This document shows, one piece after another, positions 20,961-33,290 of a stretch of 64,000 bases of DNA. The DNA is from Vespula vulgaris (taxonomy: Eukaryota > Arthropoda > Insecta > Hymenoptera > Vespidae). Positions within the stretch are counted from its first letter, which is position 1, and each line of letters starts with the position of its first letter. The notes under the pieces were generated by a model. The model searched no databases. It saw only the letters and a list, made by a program, of their open reading frames with translations, and was not told the DNA's origin. Both the position numbers and the translations under genes were made by a program. Where the stretch lies: contig NC_066586.1 of assembly GCF_905475345.1 (NCBI RefSeq), positions 14,025,900 to 14,089,899 of the forward strand, given 5' to 3'.

Positions 20961-21637
20961 TTGGAATACAGATCGATATCTGTATATGTGTATATCTAGT
21001 ATATACGATATACATATATAGTAGACGGCGCACCTACTCGCAGCGAGCCACGCATTGCCTTTTTATCGTTCTATTACAAGTTTTTTTTTTCTTTTTTTGT
21101 TGTTTTGTTTTTTATTTTTTTTCCCTCTCTTTCCTTTTTGTTTCTTTTTTCTTTTTTTTATTCATTTCATTACCTCGCGATGTTCCACGAATTCGAACGA
21201 ACCCACCTACCATTTCGTTTCTTCTCGCCATCGTCATCACGATTTAAATTAGATGCAATACGTTCTAAATCAATTTGTTTCGAATCGATCGAAATCTATA
21301 TATTTTCTGATCAACGAAACGAATTTAACGACGAAAATAATTGAAAATCAAATATATGCTTACGCGTGAGCCTCGTCGATCGATGCGATCGATAAAAGAA
21401 CGAAAAAAGAAAACGAAAAATAAAGAAGACAAGAAAAAGCAAAAGAATGACAATATAGAAAAAAGAAATATCAAATAAAAGAAACAATCAAATAAAAAAA
21501 CCGAATCAAATTCGATGACGTTCAATAAATCCATGAGAGTATTCAACGTATATGCTACTTCGTAGGACAGTTAGTCGAAGTCTAAAATATACGATGGAGC
21601 TTCGTAAATCCCCCCATAGAAGTACGATATGGCTGGC

Positions 21638-21640
<3 letters not shown>
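20961..21640. other. AT-rich DNA with long T-rich and A-rich tracts
   Basis: A T-rich tract (21080-21165) is followed 240 bases later by an A-rich tract (21400-21500), giving weak mutual complementarity. No gene seen. Confidence 0.5.
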
Positions 21641-21687
<47 letters not shown>

Positions 21688-21740
21688 GAGAGAGAAAAAC
21701 AGAAAGAGAAAGAGAAAAAGAGAGAAGAAGAGAGGAAGAG
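21641..21740. repeat. (GA)n microsatellite with GAAA-rich tail
   Basis: GA to about 21694 with one GC interruption, then A/G-rich. Confidence 0.96.
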
Positions 21741-21789
21741 ATAGAAGCCCTTCCTCAGGCAAGGCACATGGTCATAAATGAAATAAAAT

Positions 21790-22000
21790 GATATTTTCTC
21801 GATAGCAAAGTGCGACCATGCGGGAAAAGCCGTTTTATTCAAGGCCGAGCAAGCACGCCGGACGAACGAACACGTCTTTCGAGCCGTCGAGCTTCGAGAC
21901 GTTTCGTCCACGATATCTCGAGAGCGTCTCTCGGTCCATCAAGCTCGCTACGTGATTTTGGCACGGAGCCTGTAATATGTCACTCCTCTTTTCTCTCTCT
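21790..22000. other. CpG-rich block, no recognised gene
   Basis: Unique. The frames 21810-22049 and 21835-22035 are open on opposite strands. It ends in a CT run at 21990-22010 and a TGTG repeat. Confidence 0.3.
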
Positions 22001-22049
22001 CTCTCTCTCTCATATGTATGTGCGTGTGTGTGCATACGTGTGTTTGTAA

Positions 22050-22690
22050 CGTCTCACGTTTTCTCAAAAGCTCTTCTTCTCTTCGTGTGATACTTTCTTT
22101 CCTAACGACCGGTCATAATCGTTACACTCACGAATGATCTTGGACAGCTACGTGTGTCTCGATATTTTCTTTCTTTCTTTTTTCTTTCTTTCGTTCTTTT
22201 TCCCTTTTTTTTTTTAAATATTATCATTAATTTTAATATACATGTATATCCCTGTCGGAGTCTAATTTAACGCGTTTCTTCTTCCTTCCTTCCTTCCTTT
22301 TCTCTTTCTATGTCCTTTTTTCTTCTTCTTTGTTTTTCTTCTTTCGAAATCTCTTTCCTTCTCGTTTTCGTCAAAGAAAACAAAAGGAAGGAAGAAATAA
22401 ATAGAGAATCATATCCTCTAATTTTCTTAGCATTTCTTTCTAATCATTTATTTACCGTTTCTAAATTTAATTAATGATAAAGCTGAATGAACGTTTCCCT
22501 TTTTACTCGATACAAATTAATTGAAATTTATCGCAGGTTTTTCGTATCGGACGATTAGAATGAAATTTATTGTCCTCGTTAGAAGATGTCTTCCATTAAT
22601 TATACCAACTTCCTCTATTCTCCGAGTCGAACGATAGTACCCATCTATTTTCATATGTCCTCTCTCTCTCTCTTTCTTTTTCTTTCTTTC
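22050..22690. other. C/T-rich and AT-rich DNA
   Basis: Interrupted pyrimidine tracts at 22165-22215, 22275-22365 and 22660-22700. No gene seen. Confidence 0.55.
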
Positions 22691-22699
22691 TGTCTCTCT

Positions 22700-23480
22700 T
22701 AGCACGGCGAGAAGTACCAGGTTGAACTTCTAGGAGGTTCCTAATTCGATCTTCGCATCTGCCTTGGCCGCGTAACGATACAAGCCAGAGATAAAGGCTC
22801 GCGAGCGTAAGGGTGTCAGGATAATTATGCGACGAAAGGAATACCAGTTGGGCTATCGTTTGGTGACATCTAACCGTGGACTCTCTTTGTCACAGGAAGA
22901 AAGATTTCCCTTTTTGGTATACATACCTAGATATCTATGGAACGACGTCGCAACCCGAACGATTTCGAAGCTGCTTCCACCTCCGTATACACCTGCGATA
23001 TACGTTCTTTCCTACGTTAATATCCTCTCTCGATTCATAAAATGACGTTATTTATGTGACTGCTTTGACGATCTACCATCAAAATAAAAAAATATTTCTT
23101 CGATAATGTACGAAAGAGAAAAGAAAAAAAAAGAAAGAGAAAAAGAAGAAGAGGAGGAAAGAGGAGAAGAAGAAGAATCTCTAGGTTTTATCTCCTAACT
23201 CGATTCGTAAAATTATGGTAATCAACAAAAATTTCTAATGACGTAATACCCTTTTCATTTTTTATAGCCTTCTACGCTGGGCTTATAAAATTGGGTTAAT
23301 TAGGAGATTCTATTTCGAGGATACCGATAATAAAAAAAAAAAAAGGAAAAAAAAATATTTCAATAACTTTCGAAATATAATATCACCTTATCAGTTTGAT
23401 ATTAAAAATCGTATAATAAAGAGATATATTGTGAAATTGATTTCTTCGATATTTGAGAAAGAATGGAAGAGATTTTACAG
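22700..23480. other. Unique block then A-rich DNA
   Basis: The unique block is 22705-23045; its plus frame 22827-23045 has balanced residues but no domain. A/G tracts lie at 23110-23180 and 23331-23355. Confidence 0.35.
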
Positions 23481-23568
23481 TCTGACGGACGGCCACGATG
23501 GATTATTATTATCGTCATAGTCCGTGCGGAGTTTCAGTAAACTGGAAAAGAAGGTATCATATCTCTGC

Positions 23569-23572
<4 letters not shown>

Positions 23573-23602
<30 letters not shown>

Positions 23603-23650
23603 GAGAAAGAGAAAGAGAAAAGAAAGAGAAAGAGAAAGAGAGAAAGAGAG
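23573..23650. repeat. (GA)n and (GAGAAA)n repeat
   Basis: GA units with GC interruptions, then AGAGAAAG units. Confidence 0.94.
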
Positions 23651-23860
23651 AGTGAACGCGCGACAGCGAACCTCGCCGTGTCCGCGTCCCATCCATTATT
23701 CTTTATCTCGAGCAGATATAAAAGAAATGCATTACTTATATCAAGATTGCTGGCCATTCCTTCTCCATGCGATTCTTTCTTCCCCCACCATTCTACTCCC
23801 TTCTTTCGCGTGACCAATATTGGATGATACGTATGAAACACTTTATCAATTCCGTCTTTT

Positions 23861-23864
<4 letters not shown>

Positions 23865-23907
<43 letters not shown>

Positions 23908-23930
23908 GTCTGTCTATCTGTCTGTCGCCT
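23865..23930. repeat. (CT)n then (CTGT/CTAT)n
   Basis: Pure CT to 23902, then TGTATGTCTGTCTATCTGTCTGTC. Confidence 0.95.
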
Positions 23931-24330
23931 TTTCTCTTTTACCATGATCTTATATAATATATATTATTTCGACTGGGTCTTGTGAAATCACCGTACAATG
24001 GATCCGTCCCACAATATCATTTTATCTTTTATCGAAGAAAGAAAAGAAGAAGAGAAGAAGCTTTATCATAGTAAACCTTTTCTTATATTATTCTTTCTAC
24101 TTTTACGATATTCGCGAAAGCTTTTAACCGTACGTTGAACGAGCAAATACCGGATCCTGATACTAAGGAAACGCCGTTTCCCGGACATCTTCTTATTGTT
24201 CTTAATGAAGAACACGTCGATGTAATGCAAAAAGCATGTCGCGTAGAGTCGATGTACCACTTGACCTCGTTAATACATCGTTTCCTTCGAGTTATCCATA
24301 CCCCGCTTGACGTACGATTCTCCCCTCTAC
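23931..24330. other. Unique block, no recognised gene
   Basis: The plus frame 24135-24464 reads as ordinary residues from 24135 to 24330 and then Leu/Ser from the CT array. The minus strand is open too. A late coding fragment cannot be excluded. Confidence 0.25.
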
Positions 24331-24355
24331 CCCTTTCTCTTTCTCTTTCTCTTTT

Positions 24356-24395
<40 letters not shown>
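24331..24395. repeat. CT-rich microsatellite
   Basis: CTTT units and then pure CT from 24359. Confidence 0.96.
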
Positions 24396-24397
<2 letters not shown>

Positions 24398-24512
24398 CAC
24401 CCTACTCCCTCCCCTTCTCCTTCCTCGCGATCCTTCGACGATTGACACACTAACGAGGAGTTAGATCGCTGTATTCTTCTTCATCTTCTTCTTCTTCTTT
24501 TTCTATTTCTTC

Positions 24513-24557
24513 TTTTTATTTTTTATTTTTTATTTTTTATTTTTTATTTTTTATTTT
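24513..24557. repeat. (TTTTTTA)n heptanucleotide array
   Basis: Six nearly perfect 7-bp units. Confidence 0.93.
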
Positions 24558-25140
24558 CCTCTTTTTAACTCCATTATGTTCACGCGGCAAACGAAGGATG
24601 TAGATTTTTATTACGTAAATTATTCGGGAGAGTCGTAAGAAAGATTTCAAATGAATAATTAAATAATTTATAATAAACGTGTCATATATACAGCTCATTC
24701 GATATTCCTGAACAATAAAATGTTATATACGAGTGAGAAAAGTATATATACGTAATATCTATGTATATATATATATATATTCTTTCTCACACAAATACAC
24801 GCTCGAGAGACGCTAGGTAATATAACAGAAAAAGTACCGAAACGGCTTCCTCTTTGACACATCCTGGTTCACCTGTTCCCTCGTAAACTTTTTTCAAACC
24901 GTACGAACAACGTCCACCTTCTTCTTCGTAGTTCAACGTCGCATATACAATATGTTTAGTGCACGTGGTAGTTCCGATAGATTGTATAGGTACATAAGAA
25001 CGTACAGGAAGAGAAAAACGAGTGGCGTCTAAGTAAATAACGTTGTCCCGATCATTCTCACATGATTATTAATTAGTCGGACTTTTTCAACGTATTTTGA
25101 AAGTCACTAGCGTGAAATGTGACTCATCCGGAAAAAGGGA
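24558..25140. other. AT-rich then mixed DNA
   Basis: TATATA at 24763-24780. The unique GC-richer part at 24820-25060 carries no visible exon. Confidence 0.45.
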
Positions 25141-25164
25141 GCACTGGACGAATCTAGAAAAGTG

Positions 25165-25235
25165 TGTGTATATATATACACACACACATTTCTCACATAC
25201 ACACACACATATATATCTATGCATGTATATAAGTT
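25165..25235. repeat. TATACACACA / CACATATA repeat
   Basis: Two CA-rich runs separated by TTTCTCACATA. Confidence 0.9.
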
Positions 25236-25319
25236 TAGTATCTCATTTATGTTCTGGTTACACGCCCATGCAACTTCGTTATTTACATATATGCGTGCTT
25301 TCATATATGTGCGCGGGTG

Positions 25320-25670
25320 TGTTCAAAGTAAGCCTCTAAAACGCAGCACGGAACACGATTTATGCTTCGCCATCAAGTTGTCAGTTCGTCTCGCAACGCG
25401 CCTCCAAAGATTTTCCCGTAATCGTGTGCACGCCGAGGAATAAAGGCCGATCTACATCATCATAATTGGACGGTGTTATGTAACGGGGCAGGTAACATAT
25501 CAGATAAGAGTTAAACCTTTTGAATTTAAACACCGCATACGGAGATTACGCGGCCGAGGCCTCGTTATGTTACTGGTATAGTACTTTACTCGCTCGAAAT
25601 TATCGTCACGCCATTTCGATAATTGCTTTTCGGTACGTACTACTTAAAACGCCGACTATTTGTACTTGGT
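25320..25670. other. Unique GC-richer island
   Basis: Contains CGCAACGCGCCTCC, GGGGCAGGTAAC and ACGCGGCCGAGGCCTCG (the last partly palindromic). No protein-like frame beyond short runs. Confidence 0.3.
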
Positions 25671-25674
25671 TTAG

Positions 25675-25690
25675 ATTATTATTATCATTA

Positions 25691-25748
<58 letters not shown>

Positions 25749-25770
25749 CGTTATTATTGTTATTACTATT
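25675..25770. repeat. (ATT)n trinucleotide array
   Basis: About 30 ATT units, purest at 25694-25748, with C and G substitutions at both ends. Confidence 0.97.
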
Positions 25771-26480
25771 TTCTTGTTTACTATTAAGCTTGTGTGTCGA
25801 ATAATTTCGTACTTAACGAGGGTGCGGTGCTTGGAGTTGTAATTTTTTGCTTGTTAGCTGTGTATATAAATCAATTGACGTTTCATTTGGTCAATGTTTT
25901 ACCGTTGTTAGATTTCTAATAGATAAATATATATATATATATATAGTAGTACATATATAATATCCCAAGAATTTATAGTCGAACCTTATCGGTATATTCT
26001 ATGAAAGAAGAAATAAACAAAAATGAAAAAAAAAAAAAATAAAAAAACAGAGAAGTGTTCATAAAACGTATAATCATATTACGTCTTTCCTAAAAACAAA
26101 AAAAAAAAAAGAGAGAAAAGAAAGAAAGAAAAAAAATTCAATCGTCATAACTTTTAAATAAAACATCAAACCGATCATTAATCTTTATACGATACGATCA
26201 TATCATATAATATATTCAAGGAAATTTGTCAAAATACTTTTGGGACATCGAATGTACGTATTACGTAAGATCAAATTTTTTTTCGAGACCCGAACAATTT
26301 AAAATTACGATGCCTTCACTCATTGCTTTCACCGTCCAAGAAAAACGTACATAAATCATGAAAGAGATCCATGCTCGAGGGTCGAATACATGAAGAAGAA
26401 CCACCTGTATTGGGCACGAAGTGGAACCAGTATCAATAACGTTCAAAGCGAAATTAGCAACTCGCCGTAAAACCGAGTCG
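25771..26480. other. AT-rich DNA, no gene seen
   Basis: TATATA at 25925-25945 and poly-A/GAAA tracts at 26025-26135. The minus frame 26261-26446 is short and unrecognised. Confidence 0.5.
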
Positions 26481-26497
26481 GAGGGTGGCTGCTTTCG

Positions 26498-26554
26498 GAA
26501 AGAGAGAGAAAGAGAGAGAAAGAATGTGTGTGTATGTGTATGAGAAAGAGAGAA

Positions 26555-26593
<39 letters not shown>

Positions 26594-26595
26594 GT
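26498..26595. repeat. GA-rich and TGTG repeat
   Basis: GAGAAA units, a TGTGTATG insert, then pure GA at 26561-26587. Confidence 0.93.
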
Positions 26596-26639
26596 AAAGA
26601 AGAAAGGTGCAGGTGACGATACGAAGAACCCAACGAAAG

Positions 26640-26990
26640 ACTCGCTGCTTTGCCCGCGGGGGCGTTAAATGAGATCCCCAAAAGAATAAGAGGTCAGTCA
26701 GGTGCAGGAATATGAATTAAAAGAGAAGAGAAGAGCAAAAGAAAAAGACAGGGAAAGAAAGAGAGAGGATTTCGAAGCTTTTTTCTTCTGCACGATTTCT
26801 GTTCGAGCACGTGCTGCGAACGCGGACTTTATCGCGAAAGAGCAAGCGTTACGCGTTTTTGGCCTAACGTGGCCAGTCAGCCTCAGGGGCCAGCTGCCCT
26901 CTTCGCCCTTATTTCAAAGCGACCACCGGACCTTTTCCACCAGCCCTTCTTTCTTCTCCTTCTCATCCTTCTCATCCTCGCATTCTTATT
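26640..26990. other. GC-rich island with palindromic words
   Basis: Contains GCCCGCGGGGGCG (26651-26663) and TGGCC-rich palindromes around 26868-26905, including GGCCAGCTGCC with an E-box. The plus frame 26702-26995 is open across it but is not recognisable and ends in a TTCTCC repeat. Confidence 0.3.
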
Positions 26991-26999
26991 TTTAAACTC

Positions 27000-27272
27000 T
27001 TTCCGTTTCGACCTCGGTCTTTAGCCTTTCAGTTTAGTTCCTTTAAAATTCATTTTAGAATTTAACACGTCGTTTTACGAAGCATTCGTGTTGTTACGAA
27101 TTCTATCATCTGATATAATCGAATGTTTTTATATGATAAACGTAATATTAATTAAACGAAATATTTAACGTTTCAAATATTTCCGCGTTAGAAAGATTTT
27201 TTTGGAATTATGACATTTAATTAAGAAGAGATAATTTACGAGTTAATATGCGAATATGACATTAATTAATCG

Positions 27273-27304
<32 letters not shown>

Positions 27305-27470
27305 TTGAAATACTTTTCACGTGTTTCGTAAATATAATACTTTTTATTTAATCGATATTTTTTTAGATATAAGTTTTAGCAAGTGCAATTCATTTTGTTT
27401 TTAATCTTCCTAATTCTGAGAAGAGTTACTTCCAGTTAGTAATGTCCAGTAAATTTACTATTATTCAAAC
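27000..27470. other. AT-rich DNA with (TA)(CA) repeat
   Basis: ATATATATATACACACACAC at about 27276-27304; otherwise featureless. Confidence 0.55.
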
Positions 27471-28095
27471 GTAACCGTAACCGCGGTATTACGAACAGCT
27501 AATGTATTCGTGAACGTTTCCGGCAAAAATACAATGGCTCGTCGATGTAGCCTTAACAACGTTGTGATGTTGTAAAAATACGTCAAACGTTACGCTCGCT
27601 GTCACGGAGAACGAATTCGGACAATTCATGTACCTTTCGATTCCTCGCTCGAACGAATTTTTATTTTCATTTTTTTCTTCGGTTTTTATTAAAATATCGT
27701 TCGAGATGTTAAAATGTATATTTACTACACGTAAAGGTATAGATACAGGTACACGTAAACGCACGTGCACGCACACACACACACACACACATACATACAT
27801 ACAAATAGAAATAGAGTAAAGACGACGACGCAACGCGTAGAGAACCTAAACCAAGCAGTCCGGACGCGCTCGCTAGATTCGACGAGGAACCCACGATGCC
27901 AAGGATCGATAGTGGCAATTTAATTTTGTAATTAACCACGCGCTTGCTTACTAATTACTTCGGTAATTAGCACCGGAGCATCGTTACTATTTATATACCT
28001 GATTATTACGCGGTACGACTTCCAAGCGTACGTTGTTGCGTGCGAGCTAATTACTTCGGCCGATACTTCAATTTTAATCATCGACTCGTCTCCAT
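27471..28095. other. Unique blocks around a (CA)n(CATA)n repeat
   Basis: The repeat is at 27770-27805. The flanking blocks contain CTAATTACTTCGG twice (about 27950-27962 and 28050-28061), a short direct repeat with homeodomain-type TAATTA cores. Confidence 0.4.
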
Positions 28096-28099
28096 TACT

Positions 28100-28420
28100 G
28101 TTCTCTCTCTCTCTCTCTCTCTCTCTTTCGTTTTTCCTCGTGGACACTATTATGTAATAAAAGTTCTTTTCGAAGCCGAGAGCAAATCGATCGAAACAAT
28201 TAATTGTTACGCAAACCATCGTCGAATACAGGCCACGTTCGTCATCGATCGATGATTTCCGTGAAACCGCGAGATCCGTTTTTGCTTATATTATCGAGAT
28301 GTAGAAGAAAAGTAAAAAAGAATTAAAGGAAAAAACGAGAAAGAGAGAATATCCATCCATCTATCCATCTATCTATCCATCTATCCATCCAGCCATCCAT
28401 CGAACGTTTAGATAGACAGA
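28100..28420. other. CT run, unique sequence and (ATCC/ATCT)n repeat
   Basis: CT at 28101-28127 and ATCC/ATCT tetranucleotides at about 28350-28400. Confidence 0.7.
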
Positions 28421-28620
28421 TTTGTTAAGGTGCAGCAGGTTCATAAATGAGAGCCCCACCTCATCCGCTGACCCGAGTCAGAAAGACTCACCGGAAGCAA
28501 ACGATTTGGTCTCTTTCACAAAATGTTTCGCCACGACCTCGTGCACGCTCGATATAATATCCAGCCATCCTACGGGCCTATCGGAACACCGACATTATAC
28601 GTAATTATCCAAGGACTCTG
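28421..28620. other. Unique GC-richer island
   Basis: The frame 28422-28604 has balanced residues but no domain, and starts at a non-ATG codon. CACCGGAAGC and CACGACCTCGTGC (palindromic) words are present. Confidence 0.25.
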
Positions 28621-29140
28621 CGTCGTTTATATGTATATATATTTCTCTCTCCCACGTCAGTTATTCGATTTGAAAAACGACGAATAAATAATATCTATAT
28701 TTTTCTAATATAAATATTACACCTATATATAATATAAAGATATATAATAATCGCGATTTAGTTACAGTAAATATTACTGTTTTACGCGCTAACGATTTGG
28801 CACGTTAAAGTTAAAGAATTCATCGACATTTATTTCTGTTCAATTTCTCTATTTTCCGCATTATTATCGAACATTAAAAACATATTCATTCAACGTCATA
28901 TTTCTAAATCCTAAGAGATTTCCTAGATCTTTACATACAATATATATAAATATCTTTATAATTTCTACATCTTCTTTTTTTCCTTTTTTCATATAACAAA
29001 CAAATAAATATTGTTACTCCTAGATCAATATCCAAGATTAATCGAGTACTCTTTTAATAATTTTTGGAATAATTACTTGTTTCTTTTTATTCGTTCGTTT
29101 CTTTTATCCTTTACACTCGATCATCGAATAATGCAGATCC
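28621..29140. other. AT-rich DNA, nothing recognised
   Basis: TATATAT and T-rich stretches only. Confidence 0.6.
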
Positions 29141-29149
29141 TTTTATTCG

Positions 29150-29520
29150 CATAACGTTAAGAGAAAAAGATAAGAAAAGAGAGACCGGACAAGACGGGTC
29201 GTTTTCTCGTCGTTCGTCATAGGAAGAAGAGGAACAACGCGTCGTCGTCGGTGAGTATCGTCGGAAGTGGGCAGGTATAATAAAATCGCGACACGTATCG
29301 TGCGTGCCTGCAAAAACATATTTTTCATTGCGTTCCAGGAAGTTCGCTTATTAAAGGATCTCCCCCTGTCTCTCTTTCTCTCCACGTTGCCGAGAGAGGC
29401 GCGATCACGAGACGCCTCTTGGACTCAACCGTCAAGTAAAACGTGCGACGAATGGCCGGCCCGATAAATGAGGCAATAAATTCTCTTGGATATAACCGAA
29501 AGTTACGCGAACTCTCCCGC
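29150..29520. other. CpG-rich island with GTGAGT and GGCCGG...ATAAA motif
   Basis: Contains CGTCGTCGTCGGTGAGTATCG (donor-like GTGAGT near 29250). A 27-base block at 29454-29480 begins GGCCGGCCC, continues GATAAATGAGG and ends CAATAAA; a near copy occurs at 62885-62910. Confidence 0.35.
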
Positions 29521-30080
29521 CACCTCTTCTCTCTTTCGCTCTTATCTTATTTCTCTTTTTCCTCTCGTTTCTCCAAAGTAAAGTCGATAAAAAATGTTTA
29601 ATTAAAAAAACAAAAAAAAAAAAAAAAGAAAAAGGAAAAAAAAAAATTTACAAAGTCGAAGGAAACGACGAAGAAAAAAGGAAAAAAAGAAACCAAGAGA
29701 ATGGATTTAAGCAATACTTGACGATAAATATAATAACGATCGAATTATTTAACTTTGATAATTAAGAAAAGGGAGAAAAAGATAAAGGGAATCGCTCGAG
29801 ATTGTTAGATCTTCGAAAGAAAGATGGCGGAAGTGTTGAAAGTGTTAAAGAGAGTAACTCGAAAGAGAGGTTACTCGATTCTGGTTTGAGCGAGCTCTTA
29901 ACGCATTAAAGCAAGAGGTAATGCTCGCTTACTTGTATTAGCATAAGGTTCTTAAATAATATATCACCGGGATGGCAGGATCGGAGCAGGCCAGCGATAA
30001 GAAGTAACTTCCTGCGGCGCGTACACGCGTGCCCGTAACCGCAAACTCGAGGCCGCATTGCGCGCGTTAATAGCGTATGT
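29521..30080. other. A-rich DNA then unique block
   Basis: Poly-A/GAAAA tracts at 29605-29700; a unique block at 29880-30070 with GGCGCGTACACGCGTGCCC. No gene seen. Confidence 0.45.
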
Positions 30081-30089
30081 ATGCTTCTT

Positions 30090-30091
30090 TA

Positions 30092-30122
<31 letters not shown>

Positions 30123-30188
30123 CAGAAAGAGAAGAGAAGAGAAGAGAAGAAAAGAAAAGAGACAAGAAGAAGAAGAAGAAGAAGAGAA
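30090..30188. repeat. (GACAGA)n / (GAGAA)n / (GAA)n compound repeat
   Basis: Hexanucleotide GAGACA units, pentanucleotide GAGAA units and a GAA run. Confidence 0.93.
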
Positions 30189-30189
30189 G

Positions 30190-30465
30190 CGAGTCTCTTT
30201 CTACCGATGGCGTATCAGGGGCGGATTAAAAGAGGGCGCGCGAGGCAATGCTTGTTTTTTGCCTTCGCCGATTCTTTCTCCTTAACTCGGTTGCCGATCG
30301 CGAGTTGCCGAGGAACTCGAGAGCACCAATGTAGCTTCGATCTGAGGATAACGCGATGCTCGGTAAAACGAATCGAAGGAGAAGAGCAAAGGCAAGAAAT
30401 CGAAAGAGAACGACGCGATCTACGACGAGAGACCAACGTGAAAACGATCCCTCGTTAACCCCCAT
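30190..30465. other. CpG-rich island, open on both strands
   Basis: Frames on both strands span it (plus 30207-30458; minus 30215-30436 and 30226-30465). None has a recognisable motif. Likely compositional; candidate regulatory DNA. Confidence 0.3.
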
Positions 30466-30474
30466 GTGTAGCCT

Positions 30475-30722
30475 AATTTTTTTGCTTTTGTCTTTTTTTT
30501 TGTTTGTTTGTTTCTTTCTTTCCTTTTCTTTCCTTTTCTTTTCTTTTCTTCTCTCTCTCTCTCTTTTTTTTTTTTTTATTTACACGCGGCTAAAAAAAAG
30601 TTAATACGATTTGTATCACGTTGAGTTTAACTAATATCGAAATGAATTTTCTTACCGCCGCAAATATTGTATGATCGATTAGATTAGAGAATCAACGAGC
30701 ATTGATGTAATGATACCTCGTT

Positions 30723-30725
<3 letters not shown>
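30475..30725. other. T-rich tract then AT-rich DNA
   Basis: TTTG/CTTTC-type pyrimidine tracts at 30478-30580; no gene seen. Confidence 0.6.

Positions 30726-30726
<1 letters not shown>

Positions 30727-30766
<40 letters not shown>
30727..30766. repeat. (TA)n microsatellite
   Basis: Twenty TA units; a perfect self-complementary run. Confidence 0.98.
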
Positions 30767-30772
<6 letters not shown>

Positions 30773-30779
30773 TCATTAA

Positions 30780-31660
30780 AAAATTAATGAGCACGCGGTG
30801 TCATTAGCGACTTCAACAATTTCTATATTATATTCTAATCTAGTCGCGTTTGATTCTCTACGATGATACTTTTATTCTCTTCACGAATTCTACTTTCGAT
30901 GAGACTACACACACGATATTCTTGTATGCGGGTTCTAACTGATTAGCAGGGCCTAAAGAGAAGAAAGAGGGAAAAAGAGAAAGAGGGAAAGAGAGAAAGA
31001 GAGAGAGAGAAAGAAGCTTGTATTTTTCGAATAAAACCGCGGAGCGTACTCATTAAGATACCACGAGGTCCCAATAACGGGTTGGTAACAAGAGCCGACC
31101 GATCAACCGGGGGATACCATGCGGATGACGCACCATAAACACGAGATCCATGTTCCGGGTGTCTCTGTATTATGATAGCTGCGGTGGAGCCCTTTTCCTG
31201 TAGCATTCTACCTCAGCGAGTTCCCATCAGAAGGACGGTTTTATGAGGACGGGAAGGAGAATATCATATATCCAACCATCCGAACCGATACGTGCTGTTT
31301 TTATTAAAGGTCCGCCTTTGCCTTTACGGAACGATCAAAGTGGAACCATCGGAACTATTGTACTCATCCCAAAAGCTCTCTTTTCTACCTGTGGATAAAA
31401 GCAACCCGACGAATCCCTTATTTTCGATTAAACTTAGCGGCCCGGTAAATCTAAAGGATTGGAAGATAGCAAATCGAAAAAAATAGCTTGATTTTCAATG
31501 CGATTGGCATAGAATATAAAAATTATCATCCAACAGGCAATACCGAGAATCCTGATAATCCTAACGACTTAATTAAATCGATAAACAACTTTTTAGATAG
31601 GACATGTAAGATAATTCTGAAAATCATATGGTAGCAAAGATGATAAGCATTGAGAACGTG
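30780..31660. other. Unique DNA with a GA-rich tract, no recognised gene
   Basis: GAGAAA tract at 30956-31015. A GC-richer block at 31020-31260 holds TTCCGGGTGTCTCTG near 31150, which resembles the termini of the elements at 9591 and 61022 but has no visible partner end. The minus frame 30943-31206 is unrecognised. Confidence 0.35.
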
Positions 31661-32013
31661 ACTTGGAAGAGGCCAATTCGAAAGGAAAGGCGAACTGGGC
31701 TTTCAGCCTTTCGAGAGACGTCAGCTCGATCGGCATCGAGCCTGAGCATTACCATACGCGGGCGAGCACTTCCGCGTGGCTTTCACCTTTTGTAAGAGGC
31801 CGTGTGTGTAAGCAGGTTGCCGTAATGGCACCTGGAACAATAATGCCTCGGTTTAGCGCCATAGAGTTGTTCTGGCCGCGGGGATCTGCATGCATTAGGT
31901 ACAGTGAGAACTACCTAACTCAAGGTAGATGAGAGGATCGGTTTCGATGCTATCGGCCTTTGCCACCCGTGGCTTCTCTTCCGTTCTGGCCACGAGCGCG
32001 CGGCTTGCGAGCT
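31660..32013. other. GC-rich island, two plus frames open
   Basis: The frame 31663-31932 (89 codons, non-ATG start) has balanced residues and ends in CTCAAG|GTAGAT, a weak donor. A second frame from an ATG at about 31640 is open for 51 codons over the same DNA. With no recognisable domain and two frames open I favour a regulatory island. Confidence 0.25.
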
Positions 32014-32125
32014 GCCCTCCTCTTCCTCCCCCACCTCCTCAACCTCCTCCACCTCCTCCACCTCCTCCACCTCCTCCACCTCCTTCTCCTCCTCTTCTTC
32101 CCCCCACCTCTTCCTCTTCTCTCCT
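32014..32125. repeat. (CCTCCA)n and CCT-rich array
   Basis: Hexanucleotide CCTCCA units at 32043-32084, flanked by TCTTCC/CCTCCT variants. Frames read as poly-Pro or Leu/His chains. Confidence 0.96.
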
Positions 32126-33290
32126 CGTACCTCGCAACGGCACCAGCTAAATTAGCCCCGCTCGATGCCGACTCTTGAGCAACGTGAAAACCCGAATAAG
32201 AAGATAAGGTGGATAAGTTTCTAAAAAAAAAGTGACGTTACCATAGACTTTTGCAAGACACAATTACATATTTCCTTGTGTTCCTTATATTAAGTAGAAA
32301 ATTTAATTTCGTCGAGTAATTTATCGATATAAATTAACATATTATCACGATTAAGATGGAACTTTGTTTCCGAGAGTGAAATTAGATACGTCTTACTAGC
32401 TGTGAATTATAAGAGTTAAAAAGGTTGCTATTTAAGAATTGGAATGAATGTTTGGGTAATAACAGTCAATCAAAGAGATAAAAAAAGATATATATATATA
32501 TATACGTATACATATATTTAATCCAACAAAGACGAGTCAACGTTAGATACGGCAGGTTATTTCTCTAAAAGTGAAAGAAAGATCGTTATCGTTGGCACAT
32601 GCTAAAAAAGAGAAAAAGAGGGAAAAAAGTCAGGAGGAAAAGAAAGCAAGAAAGAAAGCAAGAAAGAAAAGAACAAAAAAAAAAGAAATGAAAGAAATAG
32701 AAGTAGAAGAAGAGTAAGGACGAAGGATCGCGTTCTCGTGCAAGATTTTCCAAGATGCTCCGCATAATACTGACATTTATAACAGTGGCCTATCTACCCT
32801 TACCGGTGTAAGCATCGTGACTCTTATCGTCGAGCACGAATGTATAATAAGCGCGGCAAGACCGCGTCAACCCCCGTGAGCCGTGCGTTTACGTGTTTGA
32901 TCTATGATCTTCCGGTGATCTTATCGGATGGTCACGATGAACGGGAGGTAAGAGGAGAAAGAGGAGAGAATGCAAGGCTGAGGGAACGTACTAACGCTAT
33001 AAGCTAGTACGAGAAGTGCTACCTAGGCTTCCTTCGGTTTCCTTCGCTTTGAAACTCGCGTGTTCGGACGAACCTATTGCCATCCGCCTCGAAATTCTCC
33101 GAGGATTCTCGCCGACACGTAGCGCGATAGACGAAGGAAGCTTGAATATTCACTCGAAAATTCTTCCTTACGCTTAAGGACTCTTACTGGTAATATAGAA
33201 TGCATTTAACATGCACGCTTAGAATAACTCTTTTGAAAATCATTCAAAGTTATAAATATATGAAAAATTATCTCGTAGAAAAGATCGGAC
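32126..33290. other. AT-rich DNA then a GC-richer block
   Basis: TATATA at 32489-32508, an A/G tract at 32600-32710, and a unique GC-richer block at 32740-33170. No protein-like frame of note. Confidence 0.4.

Noticed and set aside
31911..31928. Perfect 6-bp stem CTACCT / AGGTAG as a possible microRNA hairpin
   Set aside because: The stem does not extend beyond 6 bp and matches no mature microRNA I know.
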